Below are positions 26,549-35,379 of a stretch of DNA of 64,000 bases, in pieces (positions within the stretch are counted from its first letter, which is position 1; every line of letters starts with the position of its first letter). This stretch comes from JANSWP01 sp041941305. Its GTDB lineage: Bacteria > Bacteroidota > Bacteroidia > Chitinophagales > Saprospiraceae. Made by a program: the position numbers and the translations under genes. The notes beneath the pieces are model-generated. The model was not told the DNA's origin, did not search any database, and was given only the letters and a program-made list of their open reading frames with translations. The stretch spans positions 62,001 through 126,000 of the forward strand of contig JBGTQJ010000008.1 in the NCBI GenBank assembly GCA_041941305.1, written 5' to 3'.

Positions 26549-28411
26549 TTAAAAACCTTCGACCTTGACTATTTTTTTGAATATTTGTCTCTGGTCAAGG
26601 GCTAATTTCAAAAAATATATACCACTGACCAAATTTTTCACCTGAAAATCGAAAAGATAAATTCCTTCTGTCGTTTCGGAAGGAGCTTTTAATTGCTGAA
26701 TCAAAATTCCACGAGCGTCATAAATGTCAATACTTAAATTGCCTTTCCCCTTTACAATAGCTTCTACAATTAAGGTTTCAGAAAAGGGATTGGGAAAGCA
26801 ATCTCCCAATAGGCTATACCTAATGTCTGCCCCCTCTCCTATTGCTGAAAAAAAAACTGGCGACCCTGTTAATTGAATATTTTTTGCAGCAATCAGTCCA
26901 TTTCTTTCCGATGAAGCTGCATTCCAGATTCGCGTTTCTAAATGGGAAATTCCCAGGTGTTCTGGAAAGGAATACATCGCAGATACATTTTCAGAATTAT
27001 CTCCCGTCGTTTCTGCCCAAAGTACGTAAGTAAAATGTCCCCCGCTATCACGGAATGCTCCACCTTTTACATTTTGGGGCAAATTCAGATTGGTCGTTTG
27101 CTCCAAATCAAATGTTTTCCCATACAACATTTCAGAAGCTGTTCGATAGGCCAATCCCGCTTCTGTTACCAATTGCTTTCCAAATGCGACATTGTTCAAG
27201 TCCTGGAAAAAGCCCATTGTTTCAAATTCATTTTTAGGATTTATATAGGCTCCTACATCTGCCAAACTGTAAGGATGCAATTGAAGAATGTCATTTTGCA
27301 TACAAGCAACTACAGCTTTCATTAAAAAATTACGCTGTGCTTCTTTAGAACCTATATAATCCTGAAACCTCTTTCTGGGAATATTCGATTCAGTGACTAT
27401 CCACAATTTTTCTGGATATATAAACCCATCATAACCATACTTTTTAGTAACTGACTGAAATTCATGCTTTAAATTTATCAATCCATCTACTGCTGCATCT
27501 GAATTTCTATTGTAAACAAAGCCGCCCTCCTCATTACTCCAGCGTCGCATGGTACCATCAATATGTGGATAAGAATGGAAACTCACTACATCAAAATAGG
27601 CGCCCCCAAAACTTGGAAAGTCAGGAGTCATTTTACCTCCATCTGGATTATCCGTATTTCTCAAAACAGCATCTAAATAACTGGGATATCCTAATCCACC
27701 AGTAGTGACATAGGCTTTTGGATCGATGCTCTTAATAACCTCATAAGCTATCCGGAGCATTCGAACATAGTGTGTTACAGGAGCTCTAAGCGCATGGTCA
27801 CAAGGATCCGGGTTTTCATCCCACCAGCTTCCTTCTGTACCACTGGGGGTTACAGAATGAATATTGAAAGAAAAGTCTGGCTCATTCCAAATTTCCCAAA
27901 AACGGACATAGTTTTTATAAAGAGAAACAGTTTTGAAGAGGTATAAGGCAAAATAGTTTTCGTCATTGACTGGTGTACCATTTTCGCCATCGTCCCAAAT
28001 GGGTTTGTAAAGATTGGCGAAAGTTTCTGAACGCACACCCAGACAGTGGGATTTTAATTCGCGATGTTCAGGAGAAGGATAACCAACAAATACCACATTG
28101 TCTTTCATTCCTAACTGATCGTAATGTCGAAATTCATTGATTCGAATATCGTAGCCCCAAAATTCTACAAAATGCCCGGGCAGGGTCGGGCGGAAAGCAT
28201 TCACGCCGATTCCTTCAATTCCACTGCCTGCATTTCCGGCAGAAATATCGGCGAGTTGGTCATCAGTCCATCCACGATAGGCACCGGGATTCATACCAAA
28301 GCGGAACACATCATCGTAGGGTACGAGTGTGTCATTGGCAGTGTAGTTGATCTGTCCATATATTTGGAAAGTGTACAAAAGTGCTAAAAACGTCAGGAGT
28401 GTTTTGTTCAT
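26549..28411 (-). CDS. Secreted glycoside hydrolase-like protein with T9SS tail (paralogue)
   Basis: The 620-residue protein is a close paralogue of the gene at 23845-26184 and shares most of its barrel, including E177 in EIWNEPD and E341 in LWIVTESNIPR; SFHSYPHID is identical. A signal peptide (1-20, ending YGQ) is obtained by starting at the ATG at 28411; a longer frame upstream would bury it. Residues about 440-530 form a beta-sandwich. There are no PKD domains, and a type A T9SS tail (about 545-620) begins CFPNPFSETL. Tandem duplication followed by gain or loss of PKD domains is likely. It is probably a polysaccharide hydrolase with unknown specificity. Confidence 0.85.
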   Translation of the reverse strand: MNKTLLTFLALLYTFQIYGQINYTANDTLVPYDDVFRFGMNPGAYRGWTDDQLADISAGNAGSGIEGIGVNAFRPTLPGHFVEFWGYDIRINEFRHYDQLGMKDNVVFVGYPSPEHRELKSHCLGVRSETFANLYKPIWDDGENGTPVNDENYFALYLFKTVSLYKNYVRFWEIWNEPDFSFNIHSVTPSGTEGSWWDENPDPCDHALRAPVTHYVRMLRIAYEVIKSIDPKAYVTTGGLGYPSYLDAVLRNTDNPDGGKMTPDFPSFGGAYFDVVSFHSYPHIDGTMRRWSNEEGGFVYNRNSDAAVDGLINLKHEFQSVTKKYGYDGFIYPEKLWIVTESNIPRKRFQDYIGSKEAQRNFLMKAVVACMQNDILQLHPYSLADVGAYINPKNEFETMGFFQDLNNVAFGKQLVTEAGLAYRTASEMLYGKTFDLEQTTNLNLPQNVKGGAFRDSGGHFTYVLWAETTGDNSENVSAMYSFPEHLGISHLETRIWNAASSERNGLIAAKNIQLTGSPVFFSAIGEGADIRYSLLGDCFPNPFSETLIVEAIVKGKGNLSIDIYDARGILIQQLKAPSETTEGIYLFDFQVKNLVSGIYFLKLALDQRQIFKKIVKVEGF

Positions 28412-28451
28412 TGGGAGTGTTGGTGTAGTTTTGATTATGAAGTTCAAGACC

Positions 28452-28622
28452 AATACAGTGTAATCTAAATATCTCAAAGCTGGCTGCGAGTAGTCGGGTT
28501 TTGTAACCCGACATGCTGGAAGCTAAATTAAAACCGATCGTGGAATCATCAGTTGAAAAACGTTGGATTGCAAAATCCAACTGCCCTGTATCTAGTTTAA
28601 TTAACTTAGATTACGCTGTATT
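28452..28622. repeat. MITE-like element, copy 1
   Basis: AATACAGTGTAATCTAA (28452-28468) is matched 16 of 17 by the complement of 28606-28622. The 171-bp interior lacks a gene and carries two hairpins: GTCGGGTT/AACCCGAC (28493-28512) and GTTGGATT/AATCCAAC (28562-28581). The left end shares 19 of 23 positions with the element at 38841-39003. Confidence 0.6.
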
Positions 28623-28661
28623 CAATAATTGAGTGCTCCCCATTTCTTCAAAAAACAACTG

Positions 28662-29576
28662 CTAGGGGACTAAATATTGCTGTTCATAATACTTCAATAA
28701 GTCGATGATTTTGCTTGCCGAATTCAAATCGTTGTCTTGTTCCTTCAAATACCCTTTTACTTCCTTCAAATGTTCCTCCCCAATTGCCTGAAAGATACTT
28801 CTTTTATTTAGATCTATGGGCAAAAGTAATTCCTGTTCAATTGCCAGATAATAGCCAGTTTCACTATACAATAAGTCCTGAAATCGCGTTACATATCCTC
28901 CATTTTCTTCAAGAAAGTATTCCAGTGTTCTTCTTTCTTCTGAATCAACAGTTTGAGGTTTTATTTTTAAGATATCTTCCTCCGTTGGCTCTCCAAGTAC
29001 CCGCAAGACTTGATTGTTTTTTATCCGAATTGGAAACAATAGTTTTCCTTTTGTCAAAAGATAATATTGCTCTTTAGTTACAAATCTCTTGATTTCATCG
29101 ATCTTTCCCAAAGATGCCTGATCCTTAATGGTCAATTCAGAAGAAATTTCCTTCAATAACTTCATTTTTTCTCCATCATATAGTACCTGGGCAAATTTAT
29201 TGAAGAATTTTTCATGAAAGCCCTGCCGAAAAGTCAAAGTGGATAAATCTTTAAACAGCTTTTTATCCTCATTATCTTTTTCTTCAATTACTATCCGCTC
29301 GTATTGGTTTTTATCTAAAATGGAAATAGCTCCGCTCTGATTGACTTCAAAGTTTTGGGTAAACCCATTGAAATTGATCAATACTCCCTCCTGTACGTTT
29401 CCATCTTTTTGAACAAGCTTTGCCTTTACCCATTTTTTAAAAAAGTAGGGAGTACCTTTAAATTCAAAATAACGTTCTTCGTCAATTACCTGCTTTGTGG
29501 TTTTTATTTCGGTAGGTTGGGCAAAGGAATGAAAAGAATACATTAAAATTAGAATCAGCGCTAAACTTGACTTCAT
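28662..29576 (-). CDS. Secreted protein of unknown function
   Basis: The 304-residue protein has a signal peptide (1-20, ending SFAQ) when started at the ATG at 29576. The mature part begins with a beta-rich domain (about 25-115; FEFKGTPYFFKKWVKAKLVQKDGNVQEGVLINFNG), followed by charged alpha-helical segments with two repeats of an LLPIDLNKRSIFQAIGE-like motif (about 175-200 and 250-275). No conserved family is recognised. It is divergently separated from the next gene by about 250 bases. Periplasmic or surface location is likely. Confidence 0.72.
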   Translation of the reverse strand: MKSSLALILILMYSFHSFAQPTEIKTTKQVIDEERYFEFKGTPYFFKKWVKAKLVQKDGNVQEGVLINFNGFTQNFEVNQSGAISILDKNQYERIVIEEKDNEDKKLFKDLSTLTFRQGFHEKFFNKFAQVLYDGEKMKLLKEISSELTIKDQASLGKIDEIKRFVTKEQYYLLTKGKLLFPIRIKNNQVLRVLGEPTEEDILKIKPQTVDSEERRTLEYFLEENGGYVTRFQDLLYSETGYYLAIEQELLLPIDLNKRSIFQAIGEEHLKEVKGYLKEQDNDLNSASKIIDLLKYYEQQYLVP

Positions 29577-29834
29577 GTGTTGACTTTCGATAAAATTTTG
29601 AAATTTGAACATATCCTTACGGGATCTCAAAATTATCTAAAGTTTCCAGTTTTTGTATGTCAAGGTCTTTCCATTCTTCCACTTTTTGTTCGCTTCCATC
29701 TTCCTGCTCTGATATTTTCAGGTAATGCATCTTTTGAGTCAGATAGTTATAACTGCTTCTTAAAAAAGGGGTTTGGAAAAAGGGAGATTTAAATGCGAAT
29801 TTATTCGTTTTTATTTGATAAATTCATCATTCGT

Positions 29835-31349
29835 TTAAATACTTTTCAAGGCCAATTCCCACAAAACCTCATAAGGCACAATTTCAAGTTCTTTCACTTG
29901 TCTTGAGACATTGAGCGGATTGTCCAACAACATCTTGTAGTATTTCTTGGCTTTATATTCCACTACAGCTTTTCTAAAAGAGCCTCTTGGAAACTGCAAT
30001 AACATCTTGATAAAAATATAGCTTCGCACAACATCCTTCCTGCGACTGAGGTGATTCCGATTGTATTCTTCCAATGACTTGGCCTGGTCTATAATTTTGT
30101 GCCTGCCTTTATCACCCAAAGTGAGCAAAAACAAAAATTCTACGATTTTGATAGCTACGTTGAAGCCGATTTTGTCTTTGCTGACTGAAGGAACACTATT
30201 CAAAAATTTAAACACATTAAAATTTGACTCGTCATCAGTCTTGATTAATCCGTGGATTACAAAATAATACACAAATGCTTTATATATTTTCCCCGCCTCA
30301 ATTACACTTTTATCAGGCATTCGTTTTTGTTCATTTAACCTTTTTATTATTTCCCATGCTGCTTGATATTTTTTACTATGAAAGCACCAAATAACGTAGT
30401 ATTGATGAAAAACGTACCAGTTATGATCATAAGGATGAACAAGAGATAAACCATACTCTAGTGTTTCTTTTGCTTCTTCAAATATCTTTAATTGAATTTG
30501 AGCAGGAACCTTCTTGAATAAAAAACTAATAATTGTTGCATTGGGAGTTTGTTGAGGTTTATTAAGAAAAAATTCTATACTTTGGTCACAAACCTTAATC
30601 AACCCTGTATTTTCATTCCCAAGTTCCTTATAATGTGCTAACAAATTGTAGTAAAAGAGTCTAAACCTAAATGTTTCGACCCACTTATATTGCTCTAATA
30701 ACTTTATTTTTTCTTCAACTATTTCTTGCAATTCCTTATCGGATATTTTGCCATTAATCAAACAAATTAGAACTTCTGAAAGACATAAATCTGCTAAGTC
30801 TTCTGCAACTAATATTTCACGATATTGGTTTGTCAATTCAATGAAATAAGTAAATTTCTTTTGATTTCCAGAAATAGCAGCATGGTGATACCGCAAAAGC
30901 CTTGCAAACCAATAAGCAGCATCAATTAATTCAAATTTTATCGCAATCTGAATTGTATCTTCTGCAATTTTTGATGCCAGAGACCTTGCTCCTAAACCAA
31001 GTAAAATCTTTGAAATCGCGTAGTATAGAAAAACTTTTATATACGCTTTTCGAATCTCAGTATCAAGTTTAACAAAAAAAAGCATATAAAGAAGTCGCTC
31101 TTTTAATTGTCCTGAAAGTTTCCAATAATAAGGCTCTGTCAATTCCAAAGAATGGATTAATTGACTTTTGGTAGTTATCTTTTCATTTCTCAAAGCATGA
31201 TAAAAAATTTTCAGATTTCCGGTTAACTGGCGAGGTAACTTTAATTTATTAGGAGTAATTAAAACAGCTAATTCTCTTATGAATTCAAAATTTTTCACAA
31301 ACAGGTAAGAAATTTTACAAAAAAAAAATTCTAAATAATTGGTCATCAA
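29835..31349 (-). CDS. Large alpha-helical protein of unknown function (TPR-like)
   Basis: The 504-residue protein is almost entirely helical, with repeated helix pairs (for example AYWFARLLRYHHAAISGNQKKFTYFIELTNQY and KAYIKVFLYYAISKILLG) reminiscent of TPR or other solenoids. There is no signal peptide, so it is probably cytoplasmic. Lysine-rich, AT-rich codon use is stronger than in the housekeeping genes. It lies next to the candidate double-glycine peptide gene but on the other strand, so a functional link is only a possibility. A start at the second ATG (MTNYLE) is equally plausible. Confidence 0.7.
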   Translation of the reverse strand: MMTNYLEFFFCKISYLFVKNFEFIRELAVLITPNKLKLPRQLTGNLKIFYHALRNEKITTKSQLIHSLELTEPYYWKLSGQLKERLLYMLFFVKLDTEIRKAYIKVFLYYAISKILLGLGARSLASKIAEDTIQIAIKFELIDAAYWFARLLRYHHAAISGNQKKFTYFIELTNQYREILVAEDLADLCLSEVLICLINGKISDKELQEIVEEKIKLLEQYKWVETFRFRLFYYNLLAHYKELGNENTGLIKVCDQSIEFFLNKPQQTPNATIISFLFKKVPAQIQLKIFEEAKETLEYGLSLVHPYDHNWYVFHQYYVIWCFHSKKYQAAWEIIKRLNEQKRMPDKSVIEAGKIYKAFVYYFVIHGLIKTDDESNFNVFKFLNSVPSVSKDKIGFNVAIKIVEFLFLLTLGDKGRHKIIDQAKSLEEYNRNHLSRRKDVVRSYIFIKMLLQFPRGSFRKAVVEYKAKKYYKMLLDNPLNVSRQVKELEIVPYEVLWELALKSI

Positions 31350-31438
31350 TTACTTATACTAAAAACAACATAAACACTTGTTAATTCTGATAGGCAAATT
31401 AATGCTTTTTTTTTGGAAAGAAAAAAAAGAGGGCCTGC

Positions 31439-31446
31439 TAGATTTG
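31439..31446 (+). promoter_or_regulatory. -7 promoter box (TAGATTTG) of the small peptide gene
   Basis: A perfect TAnnTTTG box 38 bases before the ATG at 31485, with TTTG at 31412-31415 (23-bp spacer) as a possible -33 element. Confidence 0.5.
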
Positions 31447-31484
31447 TAATTGCCAATATAGAACAGAAAGCAAACCCTCCAAAT

Positions 31485-31616
31485 ATGAGTTGTTTAAAAT
31501 TTAAGTTTGAAAAACCTGAAAAAGGTTTTTTTTCAAAATTTCAAGGATTTAAACTTGACGATACTAAATCAATAAAAGGTGGTTCAATAATCCATTCTGA
31601 TTTAGAGACAGTTTAA
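31485..31616 (+). CDS. Small double-glycine leader peptide, candidate RiPP or signalling precursor
   Basis: The 43-residue peptide starts at an ATG below the usual length cut-off. It has a lysine/phenylalanine-rich amphipathic leader (SKFQGFKLDDTKSIKGG) with a double glycine at residues 32-33, followed by a 10-residue tail SIIHSDLETV. This layout, L-K-L-x-x-x-x-x-x-I-K-G-G, matches natural-product precursor leaders of Bacteroidota (GG-type) that are cut by peptidase-containing ABC transporters. The gene has its own promoter box and terminator, so it is a compact transcription unit. No modifying enzyme or exporter is adjacent. The first 24 codons of a longer TTG-initiated frame are rejected because the promoter lies inside them. 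It could instead be a chance ORF. Confidence 0.5.
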   Translation: MSCLKFKFEKPEKGFFSKFQGFKLDDTKSIKGGSIIHSDLETV

Positions 31617-31696
31617 TAGCGGAAGCACTCTATAAGCACTCCCGCCGAAAGTAAGTAGAGTCAAAACGACTCGCCTAAAGCAAATCTAAGCAAAAA

Positions 31697-31740
31697 AAAG
31701 CGAAGGCTTAACTTTGTTATGTCTTCGCTTTGTGCTTTTA
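31697..31740 (+). terminator. Intrinsic terminator after the small peptide gene
   Basis: AAAGCGAAG (31697-31705) pairs perfectly with CTTCGCTTT (31723-31731), followed by GTGCTTTTA. It lies 80 bases after the peptide stop codon. Confidence 0.75.
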
Positions 31741-31964
31741 TTCAAAATCTTCCCGGCTTAATTTTCTTATAATTAAACTTGATTTCCTCACAAGCTGCAT
31801 GCATTTTATCATAATTGGACTTTAACATTTATGCCTATTTTTTTTCTACTTTTTTCCTTTTACTTTTGTTGGGTCTTTGTTCAAGACATTTCCTTTCAAT
31901 TAAGTTGAGTTAAAAATTGTACTCGCCTCAAAATGTCAGAAAGTATGCATCATACTTTTCACTC

Positions 31965-31972
31965 TACTTTTG
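31965..31972 (+). promoter_or_regulatory. -7 promoter box (TACTTTTG)
   Basis: A perfect TAnnTTTG box about 110 bases before the start at 32081; an identical box lies further upstream at 31861-31868. Confidence 0.5.
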
Positions 31973-32008
31973 TGTTTATCCATTAACAAAACCATATAAA
32001 AATAAAAA

Positions 32009-32037
32009 GCGAATTGCCGTTGGCACCGACAATTCGC
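32009..32037 (+). other. Leader hairpin followed by a short T-run
   Basis: GCGAATTG (32009-32016) pairs with CAATTCGC (32030-32037), preceded by an A-run and followed by GGTTTTA. It lies in the predicted leader of the T9SS gene and may act as an attenuator or mRNA-stabilising stem. Confidence 0.5.
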
Positions 32038-32080
32038 GGTTTTAAACATTATTGCCTAACATTTAAAACAGTTCAAAAGT

Positions 32081-35000
32081 ATGAAAAAGTTAAGCAACTT
32101 CTTTCTACTTGTCATCGCCATTATGGGCTTTGGCTTTTCAGACAATTCAACACGAGCTCTATCTGATGTTGAGAAAAACAAATTCAGGAATCAAGCTCAT
32201 CCAAAATTTTGGAATTTTACAATTCGATTAAAGCATTATTTGATGTTCTTGCTTTTTATTTTCAGTTTCAATCTTATCGGACAATGTCCAATAATCAATG
32301 AACAAACTTCATTTTTGAATGCAGGGCAGCATAGATTTGTTGCGGGATGCTCAGTTTTGGAATATTGTCTAAGTGTTGTAAACTGGGAAGATGACCCCAT
32401 TGATGAATTAACCATTACCTTTTTCCCTCACTTTCGACTCATTCCGGTAGATTTAGGTGATTTTGATAATAATTTCACTTTGATAGTGGAAGACTTTCCT
32501 GCAACTACAGAAATCACTTATTGCATCACATTCCAGGTAAATCCAGGTTGGAATATAAATACAGAAGGACCGCTCAGTATGGATGCACAGGTGGAATCAA
32601 TTGGCTGTACAACAGATACGTATGATTTTAACAACTTCACTGCTGTAGGTTTCCCTGAAACCGTTGGCGTAGATGCACAATCGGTAACTTTGCTATCAGA
32701 TGTTGCTACGAAAATCAACCCTTTTGACCCAGGGTTGTTTATCCCTGCATTGTCTCAGGCAAATGCTCAGGAGGTCTTGATCAATGGGACCCTGCACATT
32801 GATGTTCAAGACTATTATTTCCCGGATCCATCTGCTATATACATGGCTCCAGGTGCCAGAATTGTGGTCGATAATGGCAATCACAATCTTTCTGTACAAG
32901 GTTTAAACACTACTATCATTGGTTGTGATGAAATGTGGAGCGATATAACGGTAGAAGACGGCGCAAGTCTAACCATCAGTAGCACCCTTATTGAAGATGG
33001 CACCAATGCTATCATTGCAAAAGATGGCTCAACAGTAGTGGTTTTGGATGCCAAATTCAAAAACAACCTGTCAGGTGTTTCTACTCCTTCTTCAAATGAT
33101 CCACAAAAAATCAATTTCAATGTCCATCTCAATAGTTTTGAAAGTGAGGGGTTGAAGCCGCCACTCGAAGGACAAATTGGAGAAGTGGGTATTGATATTG
33201 ATAATGTTTGTGGGGTGACTTTTATCAAAAATCGTTTTAAAAATCTCGCGAATGGCATTCTTGCTAGCCGTAGCAGTATCATCGTGGATGAATGCAGTTT
33301 TGTGGATATGCTCACCTCAGGTCCTTATAGCATTGAAGGATATGGCATACGTGCTACAGGTTTCAATAATGCCCTGCACCAAACCGGACTGGGGACAAAT
33401 GAAAATTTTCCCACTTTTGACAATTGCAGATTTGGTATCTATAGTAGCAAAGGGGGCTTAATTTCGAGCCAAAATGCTTTTGTAGATAACTGGATAGGCA
33501 TTACTGCCCGACAAGGTGCTTTCAAGATAGACATTACAGAAAATAATCTCTTATGTGAACGTTTTGGCTTAAATCTGCTCCTAAATACCGCTAATAATGC
33601 AGTAGCTGATTTGAATACCATCAACATCAATGGAGACCAGAACCTGGGCACAGGCATAAGAGTTGCCGAATTTCCCTTTATTCCCTCTTTTGGTTGGGAA
33701 ATAAAGCAGAATGACATCGAACTGGAAGAAGCCAGATATGGCATCCGTATGATTAGCGGACACCATAGCTTTGTTGAACAAAACACGATTAGCATGAGCC
33801 AGGCTTTGAGTTACGAAGGCATTCTACTCGATGGGGCTTTTGAAAACCATCTTTACTGCAATAGTATTTCCGGCTCCAGTACCAATCTCAACCAATGGGG
33901 AATTGGAGGAACCCTCACCTCCAATAATGATTTGGCCTGCAATGCCGTAGCAGACACCCGCTGGGGTATTAACTTCGTAGGCATGAACATACCCACTTTT
34001 TTGGATGGCAATGCTTACTACAATCACCAGTTCGCCTTTCAGGTTGGTGCAGATTTGCCAGGAACTGATTTGGGTGGGATTATTGGCGTGCAGGAGCATG
34101 GTGGAAATGAATGGTTGCAGACTTATACCGGTGGGGCGTTTGGAGCGGTGCATTATGGGGATAATAATGAAGTAGAACTTTCAAAGGTTATTTATGATTC
34201 TAAAGATGGCAATGATTTAACAACAAATGAAGATACTCCAAATGCATCTGTTACCATTTTTGATGATCAGGATGGGAATACTTTTTCATGTCCAACCAAT
34301 TGCCCACCAGAACCCTCAGAAGGAGGCGGACTTACAGAAGTAGACTATAAAATCATTAACGGTACTCTGGCTCCGGGAAATTTCCCGGACGCTCAACTCT
34401 GGACAGCTAAACGATACCTTTATCGTCGTTTACAAGAAGATCCCAGTCTGATTACTCCTGGAACTGTCGTGGATACTTTCTTCAATAATGAAACCAATAC
34501 CACTGTGGGTCAGCTGGAAGCCATTCAAAAAGAGATTGCAGAATTGTATGTATTGGATGCGCAAACCGAAGCACAGTTGACAAATTATCAGGACAGTTTG
34601 AATCTGAAACTAACTGAATTGAGAACAATTGACAGCTTATTGGCAAATAACCCTACTACCCAGGATAGCACCAACCTAATGGCTCAAAAGGTGGTAGTTT
34701 TGGATCAAATAGATTCTATTGCTACCTCAAAATCCACTTTGGTAGCGACTATTCTCACTAGCCGTATCAGTGATGCCAATCAAATAAAAACAGACAATGA
34801 TGCTTTGACATTGACTGAAGAATATGAACTCAATCAACAAACGGTCAATAGGGTAATGCTGGAAACAATCATTAATGATCAGGAAGAGCTGAACAGTACT
34901 CAATCCAACCTGATTTCACCTATCGCGAATGATTGCCCTTTGTCTGGTGGAGAAGCGGTTTTTCATGCAAGAGCTTTGCTCAATGATGATGCAGCCTATG

Positions 35001-35320
35001 ATAATGTAGCATTATGTGAGGCGGCGCAGAACCGTGCTTCTGAAAAAGATGATTTAACTGAATCTCAAAATTCTTGGTTTAAATTTTATCCAAACCCTGC
35101 CGAGAATCTGATTCATTTGGAATTTGACAAGCCCGTTGAAACATTTGGCGAAATTATATTACAAGACTTAATGGGAAGAACTCTGCTAAATCAAAAACTA
35201 AGTAACGGTGACCATTCAAGTATTGTAAATCTTCTTCAAATACCAACAGGAACTTATTATCTGTTTGTAGAAATTGACGGAAATAAAGCTAAAACTGAAC
35301 TTTTAGTGAAAGTCAAATAA
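32081..35320 (+). CDS. Large secreted beta-helix protein with T9SS tail
   Basis: The 1079-residue protein begins with two hydrophobic segments: residues 7-18 and a second signal-like stretch (about 52-68, FLLFIFSFNLIGQ, then C). The second is the more convincing cleavage site. Residues about 200-660 contain repeated short beta strands with asparagine and glycine turns (NDLACNAVADTRWGINFVG), typical of right-handed parallel beta-helix repeats. A coiled-coil-like region (about 800-940) follows. A type A T9SS tail (about 1000-1079) starts with KFYPNPAENLIHLEF. It probably acts as an adhesin or polysaccharide-binding protein on the cell surface. Flanked by a leader hairpin and a downstream terminator. 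Confidence 0.82.
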   Translation: MKKLSNFFLLVIAIMGFGFSDNSTRALSDVEKNKFRNQAHPKFWNFTIRLKHYLMFLLFIFSFNLIGQCPIINEQTSFLNAGQHRFVAGCSVLEYCLSVVNWEDDPIDELTITFFPHFRLIPVDLGDFDNNFTLIVEDFPATTEITYCITFQVNPGWNINTEGPLSMDAQVESIGCTTDTYDFNNFTAVGFPETVGVDAQSVTLLSDVATKINPFDPGLFIPALSQANAQEVLINGTLHIDVQDYYFPDPSAIYMAPGARIVVDNGNHNLSVQGLNTTIIGCDEMWSDITVEDGASLTISSTLIEDGTNAIIAKDGSTVVVLDAKFKNNLSGVSTPSSNDPQKINFNVHLNSFESEGLKPPLEGQIGEVGIDIDNVCGVTFIKNRFKNLANGILASRSSIIVDECSFVDMLTSGPYSIEGYGIRATGFNNALHQTGLGTNENFPTFDNCRFGIYSSKGGLISSQNAFVDNWIGITARQGAFKIDITENNLLCERFGLNLLLNTANNAVADLNTININGDQNLGTGIRVAEFPFIPSFGWEIKQNDIELEEARYGIRMISGHHSFVEQNTISMSQALSYEGILLDGAFENHLYCNSISGSSTNLNQWGIGGTLTSNNDLACNAVADTRWGINFVGMNIPTFLDGNAYYNHQFAFQVGADLPGTDLGGIIGVQEHGGNEWLQTYTGGAFGAVHYGDNNEVELSKVIYDSKDGNDLTTNEDTPNASVTIFDDQDGNTFSCPTNCPPEPSEGGGLTEVDYKIINGTLAPGNFPDAQLWTAKRYLYRRLQEDPSLITPGTVVDTFFNNETNTTVGQLEAIQKEIAELYVLDAQTEAQLTNYQDSLNLKLTELRTIDSLLANNPTTQDSTNLMAQKVVVLDQIDSIATSKSTLVATILTSRISDANQIKTDNDALTLTEEYELNQQTVNRVMLETIINDQEELNSTQSNLISPIANDCPLSGGEAVFHARALLNDDAAYDNVALCEAAQNRASEKDDLTESQNSWFKFYPNPAENLIHLEFDKPVETFGEIILQDLMGRTLLNQKLSNGDHSSIVNLLQIPTGTYYLFVEIDGNKAKTELLVKVK

Positions 35321-35330
35321 TTATTGAGCT

Positions 35331-35364
35331 AAGCCGGAGAGTATTTCACTCTTCGGCTTTTCAT
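35331..35364 (+). terminator. Intrinsic terminator
   Basis: AAGCCGGAGAG (35331-35341) pairs with CTCTTCGGCTT (35349-35359) with one G-U pair, followed by TTTCATTTT. It ends the transcript of the beta-helix gene. Confidence 0.8.
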
Positions 35365-35379
35365 TTTAAATAAACTGGC

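Larger units (their letters stand above)
31741..32080 (+). other. Upstream regulatory region of the beta-helix T9SS gene
   Basis: No coding frame is supported here. Two TAnnTTTG boxes occur (31861-31868 and 31965-31972), then a leader with a stable hairpin at 32009-32037. The 340-base region is AT-rich. Confidence 0.5.

Noticed and set aside
31413..31484. A longer, TTG-started form of the small peptide gene
   Set aside because: It would contain the -7 promoter box and begins in a poly-T/poly-A stretch, so the ATG at 31485 is preferred.
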